DNA of 13,087 nt, from contig CAZTAL010000137.1 of NCBI GenBank assembly GCA_964611525.1, forward strand, positions 1-13,087, given 5' to 3'. The position numbers and the translations under genes are program-made. The DNA is from JAAYJR01 sp964611525. Lineage in GTDB: Bacteria > Bacteroidota > Bacteroidia > Bacteroidales > Prolixibacteraceae. Shown here in pieces: positions 7,573 to 13,087 of this stretch. A model generated the notes under the pieces. It did not search any database. It saw only the letters and a program-made list of their open reading frames with translations, and had not been told where the DNA came from. How positions within the stretch are numbered: position 1 is the first letter of the stretch; every line of letters begins with the position of its first letter.

Positions 7573-8937
7573 TCAAATAATAGCAAACCCACTATATAAA
7601 CCGACAAGAAAAATAACAATACAACTAATCCATAAAGCAACATCATAAAAAGCTGAAGATTCTAATCCGCATTGCCTTTGTCGGTATCTGAAATGTAATC
7701 CTGCATAAACAATTATTAAAAGCATAAAAAAAGTAATGACTCCCCCGATAGTAACCATCAGTACAGGCAACCTCACCCATATCAGGGCTATTATCCATAA
7801 AACCGGAAATACCCACGACAGAACTGCAATAGTATTGCGGCGTTGTCTTCTGTTAAAAAAGTCAATCCACCCAACTTGTCCGAATAAATCGGAAAATATA
7901 CGGGTCCGGGCAGCCAACGCCGAAAATAAAGTCGAAAATAAAACAACAAATGAGCCAAAAAGGAAAAAAACTTTTGCCCATTCTCCATAAGCGCCGGTGT
8001 ACATTTTTGAAAGCGTTTCTATCATCTCAAATCCTTTGGGAATATCTCCGCTTTTGTAAAGAATTGCAGCGCCCAGTAAATAAAAAGCAGCAGTAACTAA
8101 TGTATAGACAACCATTGAAAGTATAGCATCAAGGTTCATTACCTTAATCCATCCCCTAGCGCGGCTGCGCCATTCATCATTGTCTTCATAAGGACCCGTA
8201 AAACGGGCATATCCCTTTTCAAGACACCAGTAATTATAAGCTACGATCTCATCACCTCCTACTCCCGTGAGTCCGAATGCAGCGATGGCATAACCCACTG
8301 CCGCTTTAGGCAATTTAAACCTTATCCCTTCTATTATATCACTTACTGAAAAAGCAAAAGCCGTATTTTGAAGCATAAAAACCGCAACAATTGTAAAAGC
8401 GGTAAAAAGCATCATTAATATCACAGACATTTTCTCAATAAAAAAATAATAGCCCTTAAATACCATTGTAGCAACAACAATGCCAACTATTACAGCAAAC
8501 CACGAAACACTAACGGAAGGAAAAGCTATATTCAGCGTAATTGCTACTCCGCCAATTATACCCCCCAGTTGAAGAGGCTTGAACAGCCAAAGAAACAGCC
8601 ACGTCCACAACGTCCAGTTAGCCTCAGCCCTTCCGAAACGCGGTCCCCCGAGTCTGTTAAGAGAAGTCATAACAGTTTCTCCTGTCCTGATCGACTGCTT
8701 GCCAAACTCCATTTGAATAGCTACCTTAACAATGCAACTTACAATTATCACCCATAGAGTAATAAAACCTGCACGGGCACCAAGTGTAGTAGTTGATATA
8801 AGCTCACCCGACCCAACCACTGATGCTGAAAGAATAAACCCTGGTCCAAGGTATCTAAACTTACCAAATAAAGTAGCCGGGGCATCTTTTATCCCTTTTG
8901 TTGTCAGCACATAAGGATCCGCTTTGTTTATTACCAT
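7573..8937 (-). CDS. Nramp-family (NRAMP-like) membrane transporter with non-canonical binding-site residues
   Basis: Integral membrane protein of 454 residues with about eleven hydrophobic segments, related along its length to the Nramp/SLC11 metal transporters (LeuT fold). The N-terminal FRYLGPGFILSASVV (27-41) and following glycine-rich loop align with helix 1, but where canonical Nramps have DPGN this protein has GSGE (42-45); in helix 6 the canonical MPH region reads GVGGDEIVAYNYW (225-237). The Asp, Asn and Met that hold Mn2+ or Fe2+ in characterised family members are therefore not in place, while Glu45, Asp229 and Glu230 are available. Its substrate cannot be assigned: it could be Mg2+-like metals, metal needed by UxaC/UxaE, or, given the position, a sugar acid. 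It is on the same strand as the uronate operon, 97 bp upstream of uxaE, possibly a separate transcription unit. Fold assignment firm, transport role open. Confidence 0.8.
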   Translation of the reverse strand: MVINKADPYVLTTKGIKDAPATLFGKFRYLGPGFILSASVVGSGELISTTTLGARAGFITLWVIIVSCIVKVAIQMEFGKQSIRTGETVMTSLNRLGGPRFGRAEANWTLWTWLFLWLFKPLQLGGIIGGVAITLNIAFPSVSVSWFAVIVGIVVATMVFKGYYFFIEKMSVILMMLFTAFTIVAVFMLQNTAFAFSVSDIIEGIRFKLPKAAVGYAIAAFGLTGVGGDEIVAYNYWCLEKGYARFTGPYEDNDEWRSRARGWIKVMNLDAILSMVVYTLVTAAFYLLGAAILYKSGDIPKGFEMIETLSKMYTGAYGEWAKVFFLFGSFVVLFSTLFSALAARTRIFSDLFGQVGWIDFFNRRQRRNTIAVLSWVFPVLWIIALIWVRLPVLMVTIGGVITFFMLLIIVYAGLHFRYRQRQCGLESSAFYDVALWISCIVIFLVGLYSGFAII

Positions 8938-9292
8938 TTGAACATATTTTGATTAAAAAATCAATCATCAATTATTTCAAAGGAGGTTTACGCCTAAAAC
9001 TTTACCTACTTTTTTCCCTGATTATTGAAAAAAATATATAAAAAACACAAAATACATTTAAAAACCATTATTTCAAAATTTTTACAGCCATTCCGCCTTG
9101 CATAGTCCATACCCTTATATTCAATTTTAAAAGATGCCCTATATGAACCAATTCATAAAAGGACAAATCAAACAGTATTTATGGTCAAAAAATGGAGAAT
9201 ATTAAGTATTTTTGAACAGGTATCCAATCAAACGGGGGTCATGGTTAATATTCTTTGCACTTATATCCGGGATAATTGATCTTTGAATATAG
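8938..9292. other. Intergenic region upstream of the Nramp-like gene
   Basis: AT-rich stretch of about 355 bp. It holds the probable leader and promoter of the Nramp-like gene (8938-9076), including a small hairpin TTGATT/AATCAA (8949-8964) near its start codon. Between about 9080 and 9292 I see no convincing gene on either strand; an open frame at 9181-9279 encodes only 32 residues without recognisable features. This part may be decayed sequence belonging to the oxidoreductase remnant that follows, but I could not extend that homology into it. Confidence 0.5.
9048..9076 (-). promoter_or_regulatory. Possible promoter of the Nramp-like gene
   Basis: On the minus strand TTG (9076-9074) is followed after 19 bases by TATTTTG (9054-9048), one base short of the Bacteroidota consensus TTG-N19/20-TAnnTTTG. 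It would give a leader of roughly 100 bases before the ATG at 8937. The match is imperfect and the region AT-rich, so chance is possible. Confidence 0.3.
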
Positions 9293-9532
9293 TATGAACT
9301 CAGCACAAACCACTATCAAAACTGGATTGATGCTATTAAAAACTGCACTAAACCTATTTGTGATGTTGCCATAGGACATAGTACCTCTGCTTTGTGCAAT
9401 GTCATAAACATTGCCTGTAATTTAGAGAGGGAACTTGACTAGGATCCGGAAAAGAAAGAATTTGTCAATGACAGCGAAGCTGACAAACTATTAAAAAGGC
9501 CGATGCATGGAAACTGGAAACTTGAGATATAG
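9293..9532 (+). pseudogene. Remnant of a Gfo/Idh/MocA-family oxidoreductase (C-terminal end)
   Basis: Reading from 9293 gives about 80 codons whose translation resembles the C-terminal end of Gfo/Idh/MocA-type NAD(P)-dependent sugar dehydrogenases: STNHYQNWIDAI, then KPICDVAIGHSTSALCNVIN, then EKKEFVNDSEADKLLKRP and a terminal GNWKL. The pattern (H..NW.D.I, KP..DV..GH.S, N.A..L.R.L.WDP....F..D.EA..L..RP) is the familiar end of this family. A TAG at 9440-9442 interrupts it exactly where a tryptophan of the WDPE motif is expected, consistent with one TGG to TAG change. Stops immediately upstream (9290-9292 and 9284-9286) and no recognisable Rossmann domain mean that more than three quarters of the usual 400-450-residue protein is absent. 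It is a dead fragment, perhaps left from an earlier carbohydrate gene beside the uronate locus. Confidence 0.75.
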
Positions 9533-9586
9533 TAATTTTTTAAACAGGACATTAATAATTAATAATTTTCTTTTCAAATTCATTAT

Positions 9587-9967
9587 ATGCTTCGAACTGT
9601 TTTTATAATAGGAACTGGAGGATTTATAGGAAGTGTGCTTAGATTTCTGGTTCAGATATTTGTTGAAAGAAACCTTTCAAGTACTTTTCCCTATGGTACA
9701 CTTGTAGCCAATATTGCAGGCAGCTTTTTAATAGGTATTGTTTATGCATTGACAGAGAAAGGTACTCTGATGAGTCCTGAATGGAGAATATTCATGGCCG
9801 TAGGTTTATGTGGAGGATTCACAACTTTCTCCTCCTTCTCCTATAATAATTTCACAATGATCAGCGAACAGACGTTTTTACAATTAATACTAAACATAGG
9901 AAGCAACATTTTTCTGGGTATTATTGCTGTTTATCTGGGAGTTATACTTATACGTATCATTTATTAA
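9587..9967 (+). CDS. crcB: Fluoride efflux channel CrcB/Fluc
   Basis: Small membrane protein of 126 residues, forming a dual-topology dimeric channel in the inner membrane that exports fluoride. Four hydrophobic helices are evident. Diagnostic motifs: GTGGFIGSVLRF (9-20), GTLVANIAGSFLIG (37-50) with the pore Asn42, and GLCGGFTTFSSFSYNN (73-88) containing the two phenylalanines (Phe81 and Phe84) of the fluoride path and the Thr-Thr-Phe-Ser segment near the central sodium site. Length and motifs are normal, with no damage. The DUF190 gene follows after 11 bases, a recurrent pairing. I searched the 54 bases upstream for the fluoride riboswitch and saw no conserved core. Confidence 0.95.
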   Translation: MLRTVFIIGTGGFIGSVLRFLVQIFVERNLSSTFPYGTLVANIAGSFLIGIVYALTEKGTLMSPEWRIFMAVGLCGGFTTFSSFSYNNFTMISEQTFLQLILNIGSNIFLGIIAVYLGVILIRIIY

Positions 9968-9978
9968 ATATTTTTGCT

Positions 9979-10353
9979 ATGAAATTTTCAGAAAAAACAG
10001 GCGTATTAAAAATTTATCTGGGTGAGTCAGACAAGATACATGGCCGTCCCCTATATGAAGAAATTGTTTTTGAAGCACGTAAGGCAGGAATTTTAGGAGC
10101 TACCGTTTATAAAGGGATTATGTCCTTTGGAGCCAGTCATTCAATACACACTATGAAAATATTTTCATTATCAGGTGACATGCCTGTTGCAATAGAAATA
10201 ATTGACACCAAAAAAAATCTTGAACATTTTTCAGAACGAGCTAACGAACTTATGGAGTACAGTAAGAGAGGGGGACTTATAACCTTTCATGAACTGAATG
10301 TACTTCGCTACGAAAAAGGTGAAAAATACAGAAAATCTAAAATTAGAACGTAA
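9979..10353 (+). CDS. DUF190 protein (PII-like fold)
   Basis: Soluble protein of 124 residues. It shows the DUF190 pattern clearly: LKIYLGESDKIHGRPLYEEI (10-29), ARKAGILGATVYKGIMSFG (33-51), SHSIHT (53-58), SLSGDMPVAIEIID (63-76) and GGLITFHELNVLRY (98-111). DUF190 proteins have a PII-like ferredoxin fold and are commonly encoded beside crcB, so a regulatory or accessory role in fluoride or ion homeostasis is plausible, though their biochemical function is not settled to my knowledge. Only 11 bases separate it from crcB on the same strand, consistent with a two-gene operon. The basic tail after residue 112 is not part of the conserved domain. Confidence 0.9.
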   Translation: MKFSEKTGVLKIYLGESDKIHGRPLYEEIVFEARKAGILGATVYKGIMSFGASHSIHTMKIFSLSGDMPVAIEIIDTKKNLEHFSERANELMEYSKRGGLITFHELNVLRYEKGEKYRKSKIRT

Positions 10354-10847
10354 TTATCCGAATAATAATATTACATGGCCAGTGCTTATTAATATTTAAA
10401 ATTGTATTAAGGTATATTGACAATGAATCATGTAAATATAACAGCATCAATTGCAGGTTATCACAATGTAAAATATTAAATTCCTTTTATATAGGCTATC
10501 AGCAGGAAGTGGTACATTTTACTATCTTTGACAAGAATTATAATAATAATAATAATAGCAGAGTTCTAATTTTTCACGTGTTTAAATTTTTATAACTATA
10601 TCAAAATAATAAATAAATCCTTCATATAGTGGAAAGACAGGAAAATGTTATAAATATGAAAAGGATTTAAGAATATAAAAATTTGTATGCCAAAGTGGCA
10701 AATCAACATTTTATCAATTGTTTTTAGTAACCCAGCCGCGCTGCGGCATATTCAAAAATCTAACGTTATGAGTTAGATAAAAAAATTTTATAAAAAATAA
10801 ATTGATCGGAGCGGACTTATAAGTTAAACAATATAAAAAAAATTGAC
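10354..10847 (+). other. Gene-poor leader region upstream of enolase
   Basis: Nearly 500 bp without a convincing gene. From left to right it holds an AT-rich stretch with only tiny open frames, a promoter-like word at 10523-10530, a short TAA tandem repeat (10541-10555), and four hairpin-forming segments: TGCCA/TGGCA (10688-10700), GCCGC/GCGGC (10735-10747), ATCTAAC/GTTAGAT (10758-10778), and the perfect palindrome ACTTATAAGT (10815-10824). If the promoter serves enolase, the transcript would have a leader of about 310 bases containing these structures. No known riboswitch class is recognised. Confidence 0.45.
10523..10530 (+). promoter_or_regulatory. Candidate -7 promoter box (TATCTTTG)
   Basis: TATCTTTG is a complete match to the Bacteroidota -7 consensus TAnnTTTG, in an intergenic region and in the orientation of enolase. 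I see no good TTG about 19-20 bases upstream, which weakens the call. Transcription would begin near 10537, giving enolase a long leader, or could serve an unannotated small RNA. Confidence 0.4.
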
Positions 10848-12149
10848 ATGTTAATAAACGACATTAAAGCAAGAGAAATTTTGGATTCGCGAGGCAATCC
10901 AACTATTGAAGTAGAAGTATTACTTGAAAGCGGTGCTTTTGGAAGAGCGGCTGTTCCATCAGGTGCTTCTACCGGAGAAAATGAAGCTTTAGAGCTTCGT
11001 GACGGTGATAAAACCCGTTATCTTGGCAAGGGTGTATTAAAAGCGGTTGACAATGTAAACAATATTATCGCCGATGAGTTGATTGGGATGGATGCTACCG
11101 ATCAGGTAGCTATCGACAACAAGCTGTTGGAATTGGACGGAACCAAAACAAAATCTAAGCTGGGGGCAAATGCTCTCCTTGGGGTTTCTTTGGCAACAGC
11201 CAAGGCAGCGGCAGAATTTGCAGGACTTCCTCTGTACCGTTATCTTGGAGGTGTTAATGCGAAAACTTTACCAGTGCCGATGATGAACATCATAAATGGT
11301 GGTTCTCACTCTGATGCACCTATCGCATTCCAGGAATTCATGATTCGTCCGATTGGCGCCGATTCATTCCATGAGGGATTAAGAATGGGTGCCGAAGTTT
11401 TTCACAACCTTAAAAAAGTCCTTAAAAATCGTAACCTGAGTACTGCTGTAGGAGATGAAGGTGGCTTTGCTCCAAATCTTGATGGTACCGAGGATGCTTT
11501 AAACTGCATAATTGAAGCCATAAAAAATGCCGGTTATAAACCAGGCCGTGCCGAGGAAGATGGTGATGTTTCGATAGCCCTTGATTGCGCTGCTTCAGAA
11601 TTCTATGCAGACGGGGTCTATGATTATACAAAATTTGAAGGTAAAGGAGCTGCAAAACGTTCATCAGAAGAGCAAGCTGCCTATCTGGCAGAATTGATCT
11701 CTAAATTTCCCATTGATTCTATTGAAGATGGCATGGATGAAGGCGACTGGGACGGTTGGGTAAAGCTAACAAATCAAATTGGAGATAAAGTACAACTGGT
11801 TGGAGATGATAACTTCGTTACCAATATGGAATATCTTAAAAAAGGCATTGAATTGGGAGCCGCTAATTCAATCCTTATAAAAGTTAATCAGATCGGGACA
11901 CTTACTGAGACATTCGATACTATTGAAATGGCTCATCGTGCAGGTTATACCACAGTTACTTCACATCGTAGTGGTGAAACAGAAGATTCTACAATAGCCG
12001 ATATCGCAGTAGCTACCAATTCAGGCCAGATAAAAACCGGATCTTTAAGCCGGTCTGACCGTATGGCAAAATACAATCAGTTACTTCGTATTGAAGAAGA
12101 ACTTGAAGAAAGTGCCATATACGGATATCAAAAAATATCCAAAAAATAA
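10848..12149 (+). CDS. eno: Enolase (phosphopyruvate hydratase)
   Basis: Glycolytic enzyme converting 2-phosphoglycerate to phosphoenolpyruvate, cytoplasmic and Mg2+-dependent. The 433-residue protein is full length. Catalytic and metal positions are in place: the SGAST loop (38-42), Glu204 in GDEGGFAPN, metal ligands Asp246, Glu293 (SIEDGM) and Asp320 (LVGDD), catalytic Lys345 (LIKVNQIGT), SHRSGETED (372-380) and Lys396 (GQIKTGSLSRSDR). Numbering is offset by about four from the E. coli enzyme. The start ATG is preceded by an A-rich stretch rather than a Shine-Dalgarno sequence, as usual in Bacteroidota. The gene stands alone, with a strong hairpin after it. It links functionally to the uronate operon only in that KDPG cleavage feeds lower glycolysis. 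Confidence 0.98.
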   Translation: MLINDIKAREILDSRGNPTIEVEVLLESGAFGRAAVPSGASTGENEALELRDGDKTRYLGKGVLKAVDNVNNIIADELIGMDATDQVAIDNKLLELDGTKTKSKLGANALLGVSLATAKAAAEFAGLPLYRYLGGVNAKTLPVPMMNIINGGSHSDAPIAFQEFMIRPIGADSFHEGLRMGAEVFHNLKKVLKNRNLSTAVGDEGGFAPNLDGTEDALNCIIEAIKNAGYKPGRAEEDGDVSIALDCAASEFYADGVYDYTKFEGKGAAKRSSEEQAAYLAELISKFPIDSIEDGMDEGDWDGWVKLTNQIGDKVQLVGDDNFVTNMEYLKKGIELGAANSILIKVNQIGTLTETFDTIEMAHRAGYTTVTSHRSGETEDSTIADIAVATNSGQIKTGSLSRSDRMAKYNQLLRIEEELEESAIYGYQKISKK

Positions 12150-12203
12150 TTTTAATCCCGGTATTCATACCAAAACTAAGAATATTATATCATAAAAATT
12201 ATT

Positions 12204-12238
12204 TGCTCACCTGCCTTTTAAACAAGGCAGGATGAGCA
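12204..12238 (+). terminator. Hairpin downstream of enolase
   Basis: TGCTCA plus CCTGCCTT (12204-12217) pairs with AAGGCAGG plus TGAGCA (12224-12238) around a six-base loop TTAAAC, leaving only A12232 unpaired: a 14-bp stem. It lies 54 bases after the enolase stop. No clear T-tract follows (the next bases are GGCAATGACAG), so it is either a non-classical terminator, an mRNA-stabilising 3' stem, or a short palindromic repeat. It also stands directly before the broken end of the MarC remnant. Confidence 0.55.
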
Positions 12239-12279
12239 GGCAATGACAGAAGAGCGGCAATAATAATATTTTAAAGTAA

Positions 12280-12616
12280 AATTATGATGCTCTCATCATG
12301 ATAAAGGAAAACCTCGACGATCTTGCATCTGAAATTGCTTTGCCTTTTATGGTTGGGGCAGGAACCATTTCCCTCAGTATTTTACTTTCGGAAAAACATT
12401 CCCTTTGGATAGGGGCAATATTATTGATTGTTATTTTCGGAGTAAATTTTTTTGTATTGTTTCTTTTAAAAAAATTCCGCGATTCAATAAAAGAAAAAAT
12501 GGAAAACGGCATTTGACAAGAATATGGAAGTATTGCTCCGATTAAATGGCTTCTTTATTGGTGCTATAGGAATAAATATGGTACTTACAGGACTCCGGAA
12601 TATTTCATTTATCTGA
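12280..12616 (+). pseudogene. MarC-family membrane protein, 5'-truncated and frameshifted
   Basis: MarC/YchE-type integral membrane proteins are normally around 190-220 residues with six helices; their function is unknown. Here only the C-terminal half remains, in two frames. From 12298 (open from 12280) the first frame gives DDLASEIALPFMVGAGTISL, a MarC hallmark (PL..GPG.IS in most members), then two hydrophobic helices and a stop at 12514-12516. The second frame, shifted by one base, continues the family pattern without a break: after about 12500 it reads WKTAFDKNMEVLLRLNG, then FFIGAIGINMVLTGLRN, and stops at 12614-12616. The switch is best placed at the A-run 12494-12499, as if one A had been gained. 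The N-terminal three helices are missing. An independent 72-residue small protein is the alternative, but the matching continuation in the next frame argues against it. Confidence 0.7.
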
Positions 12617-12625
12617 CAAAAGTTT

Positions 12626-13087
12626 CTAATCTTCAGTACGATCCATTTCGTCGATCACTTTTATTTTTTCTTTCAAGAATTCTATCTTACCCTTTGTTTC
12701 CTCAATCTTCCTTTTTACATCCTTGATCAGTAATTCCGTTTTTTTGGATTTGGCAAAAAATCCAATATTATTATCAAGCAATACCAGATCGTTTTCATGC
12801 TGTTTAAGTTTATTGACATACTTTTCTCGCTCCATGCGCATTCTATCCTGACCATTGGATGACTCAGAGAATGATGCCATTTTTGTTTTAAACTTGAGCA
12901 GATTACGTTCCGATTCATCAATATTCAAATCATCGAACAATTTATTTATTGCTTCCCTGAATTCTTTTTGAACAACATCTTTCTTTTTAATTGGTACATG
13001 CCCGATTTCAGTCCATCTGCGCTGAAATTCCTTCATCTTATTTAGATTCTCATCTACATCATCAGAAGGCTCAAAATTTTTCACATC
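12626..13087 (-). CDS. DUF349 domain-containing protein, 3' part
   Basis: C-terminal part (about 153 codons in view) of a protein with DUF349 repeats; the frame remains open through the window edge, so the start lies outside and the GTG near the edge is not taken as the start. The repeat pattern is visible in NKMKEFQRRWTEIGHVP followed by DVVQKEFREAINKLFDDLN, matching the F..L...W...G.........F......F form of DUF349. The last 75 residues are charged and heptad-like, probably coiled coil (from about MRMEREKYVNKLKQHENDL to the end), ending in acidic EMDRTED. In the Bacteroidota these are large, cytoplasmic, multi-repeat proteins; no enzymatic activity is known to me. It converges with the MarC remnant, with nine bases between them. 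Confidence 0.85.
   Translation of the reverse strand, partial: DVKNFEPSDDVDENLNKMKEFQRRWTEIGHVPIKKKDVVQKEFREAINKLFDDLNIDESERNLLKFKTKMASFSESSNGQDRMRMEREKYVNKLKQHENDLVLLDNNIGFFAKSKKTELLIKDVKRKIEETKGKIEFLKEKIKVIDEMDRTED

Noticed and set aside
8981..8988. AAAGGAGG, a perfect Shine-Dalgarno-like word on the plus strand
   Set aside because: No start codon and frame follow at a suitable distance on the plus strand; the region is the leader of the minus-strand transporter gene, so it is a coincidence.
9181..9279. Open frame of 32 codons starting with ATG on the plus strand
   Set aside because: It is too short, without recognisable motif or context, and lies in a decayed intergenic stretch.
9533..9586. 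Fluoride riboswitch upstream of crcB
   Set aside because: The interval is too short and AT-rich, and no conserved GGNGAUGG-type core or pseudoknot partner is visible.
10422..10478. Very short open frame (18 codons) upstream of enolase
   Set aside because: This length is expected by chance in AT-rich DNA, and no signal supports translation.
10541..10555. TAA tandem repeat
   Set aside because: It is only five units in AT-rich DNA, and no function is suggested.
1..13087. CRISPR arrays, tRNA or rRNA genes, complete insertion sequences
   Set aside because: No regularly spaced direct repeats, cloverleaf sequence, rRNA segment or transposase was found on reading both strands.

Overview
The window looks like a chromosomal segment of an AT-rich member of the Bacteroidota. 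Three things point there: ribosome binding sites of the Shine-Dalgarno type are essentially absent before the genes, TAnnTTTG-like promoter words occur in the intergenic DNA, and the protein set is consistent (UxaE-type epimerase, the 'DRVGGGD' KDG kinase, enolase next to a DUF349 protein). This taxonomic call is inference; no rRNA or other marker lies in the window.

Left two thirds, minus strand (about 7475 down to 124): a compact seven-gene operon for hexuronate use, in transcription order uxaE, uxaC, kdgK, KDPG aldolase, dctP, dctQ, dctM. Gaps run from an 8-bp overlap to 25 bp. The TRAP transporter (lipoprotein-like binding protein DctP, small membrane subunit DctQ, large membrane subunit DctM) probably imports galacturonate/glucuronate or a related acid. 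UxaC isomerises galacturonate to tagaturonate and glucuronate to fructuronate, and UxaE interconverts those two products. KdgK phosphorylates 2-keto-3-deoxygluconate and the aldolase splits KDPG into pyruvate and glyceraldehyde 3-phosphate. The middle steps (fructuronate reductase UxuB and mannonate dehydratase UxuA) are not in the window. A palindrome with a CG centre sits 36 bp upstream of uxaE and is a good operator candidate. Upstream of it, on the same strand, is a divergent Nramp-family transporter that lacks the canonical metal-ligand residues. Downstream of dctM, at the left edge, is a roughly 118-bp element bounded by imperfect inverted repeats and full of small hairpins.

Middle (8938-10847): a gene-poor stretch with a decayed C-terminal piece of a Gfo/Idh/MocA-family oxidoreductase (one in-frame stop where Trp is expected), then a two-gene plus-strand unit, crcB (fluoride channel) and a DUF190 gene, then a 494-bp gap with a promoter-like word and several hairpins.

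Right end (10848-13087): a complete enolase gene on the plus strand, a strong hairpin after it, a MarC-family pseudogene missing its 5' half and carrying a frameshift, and, converging on it from the right edge, the 3' end of a DUF349-repeat protein gene.

The most interesting points are the non-canonical Nramp transporter beside the uronate operon, the operator-like palindrome, the DctM protein with an extra two-helix insertion, the two pseudogenes, and the structured repeat at the left edge.
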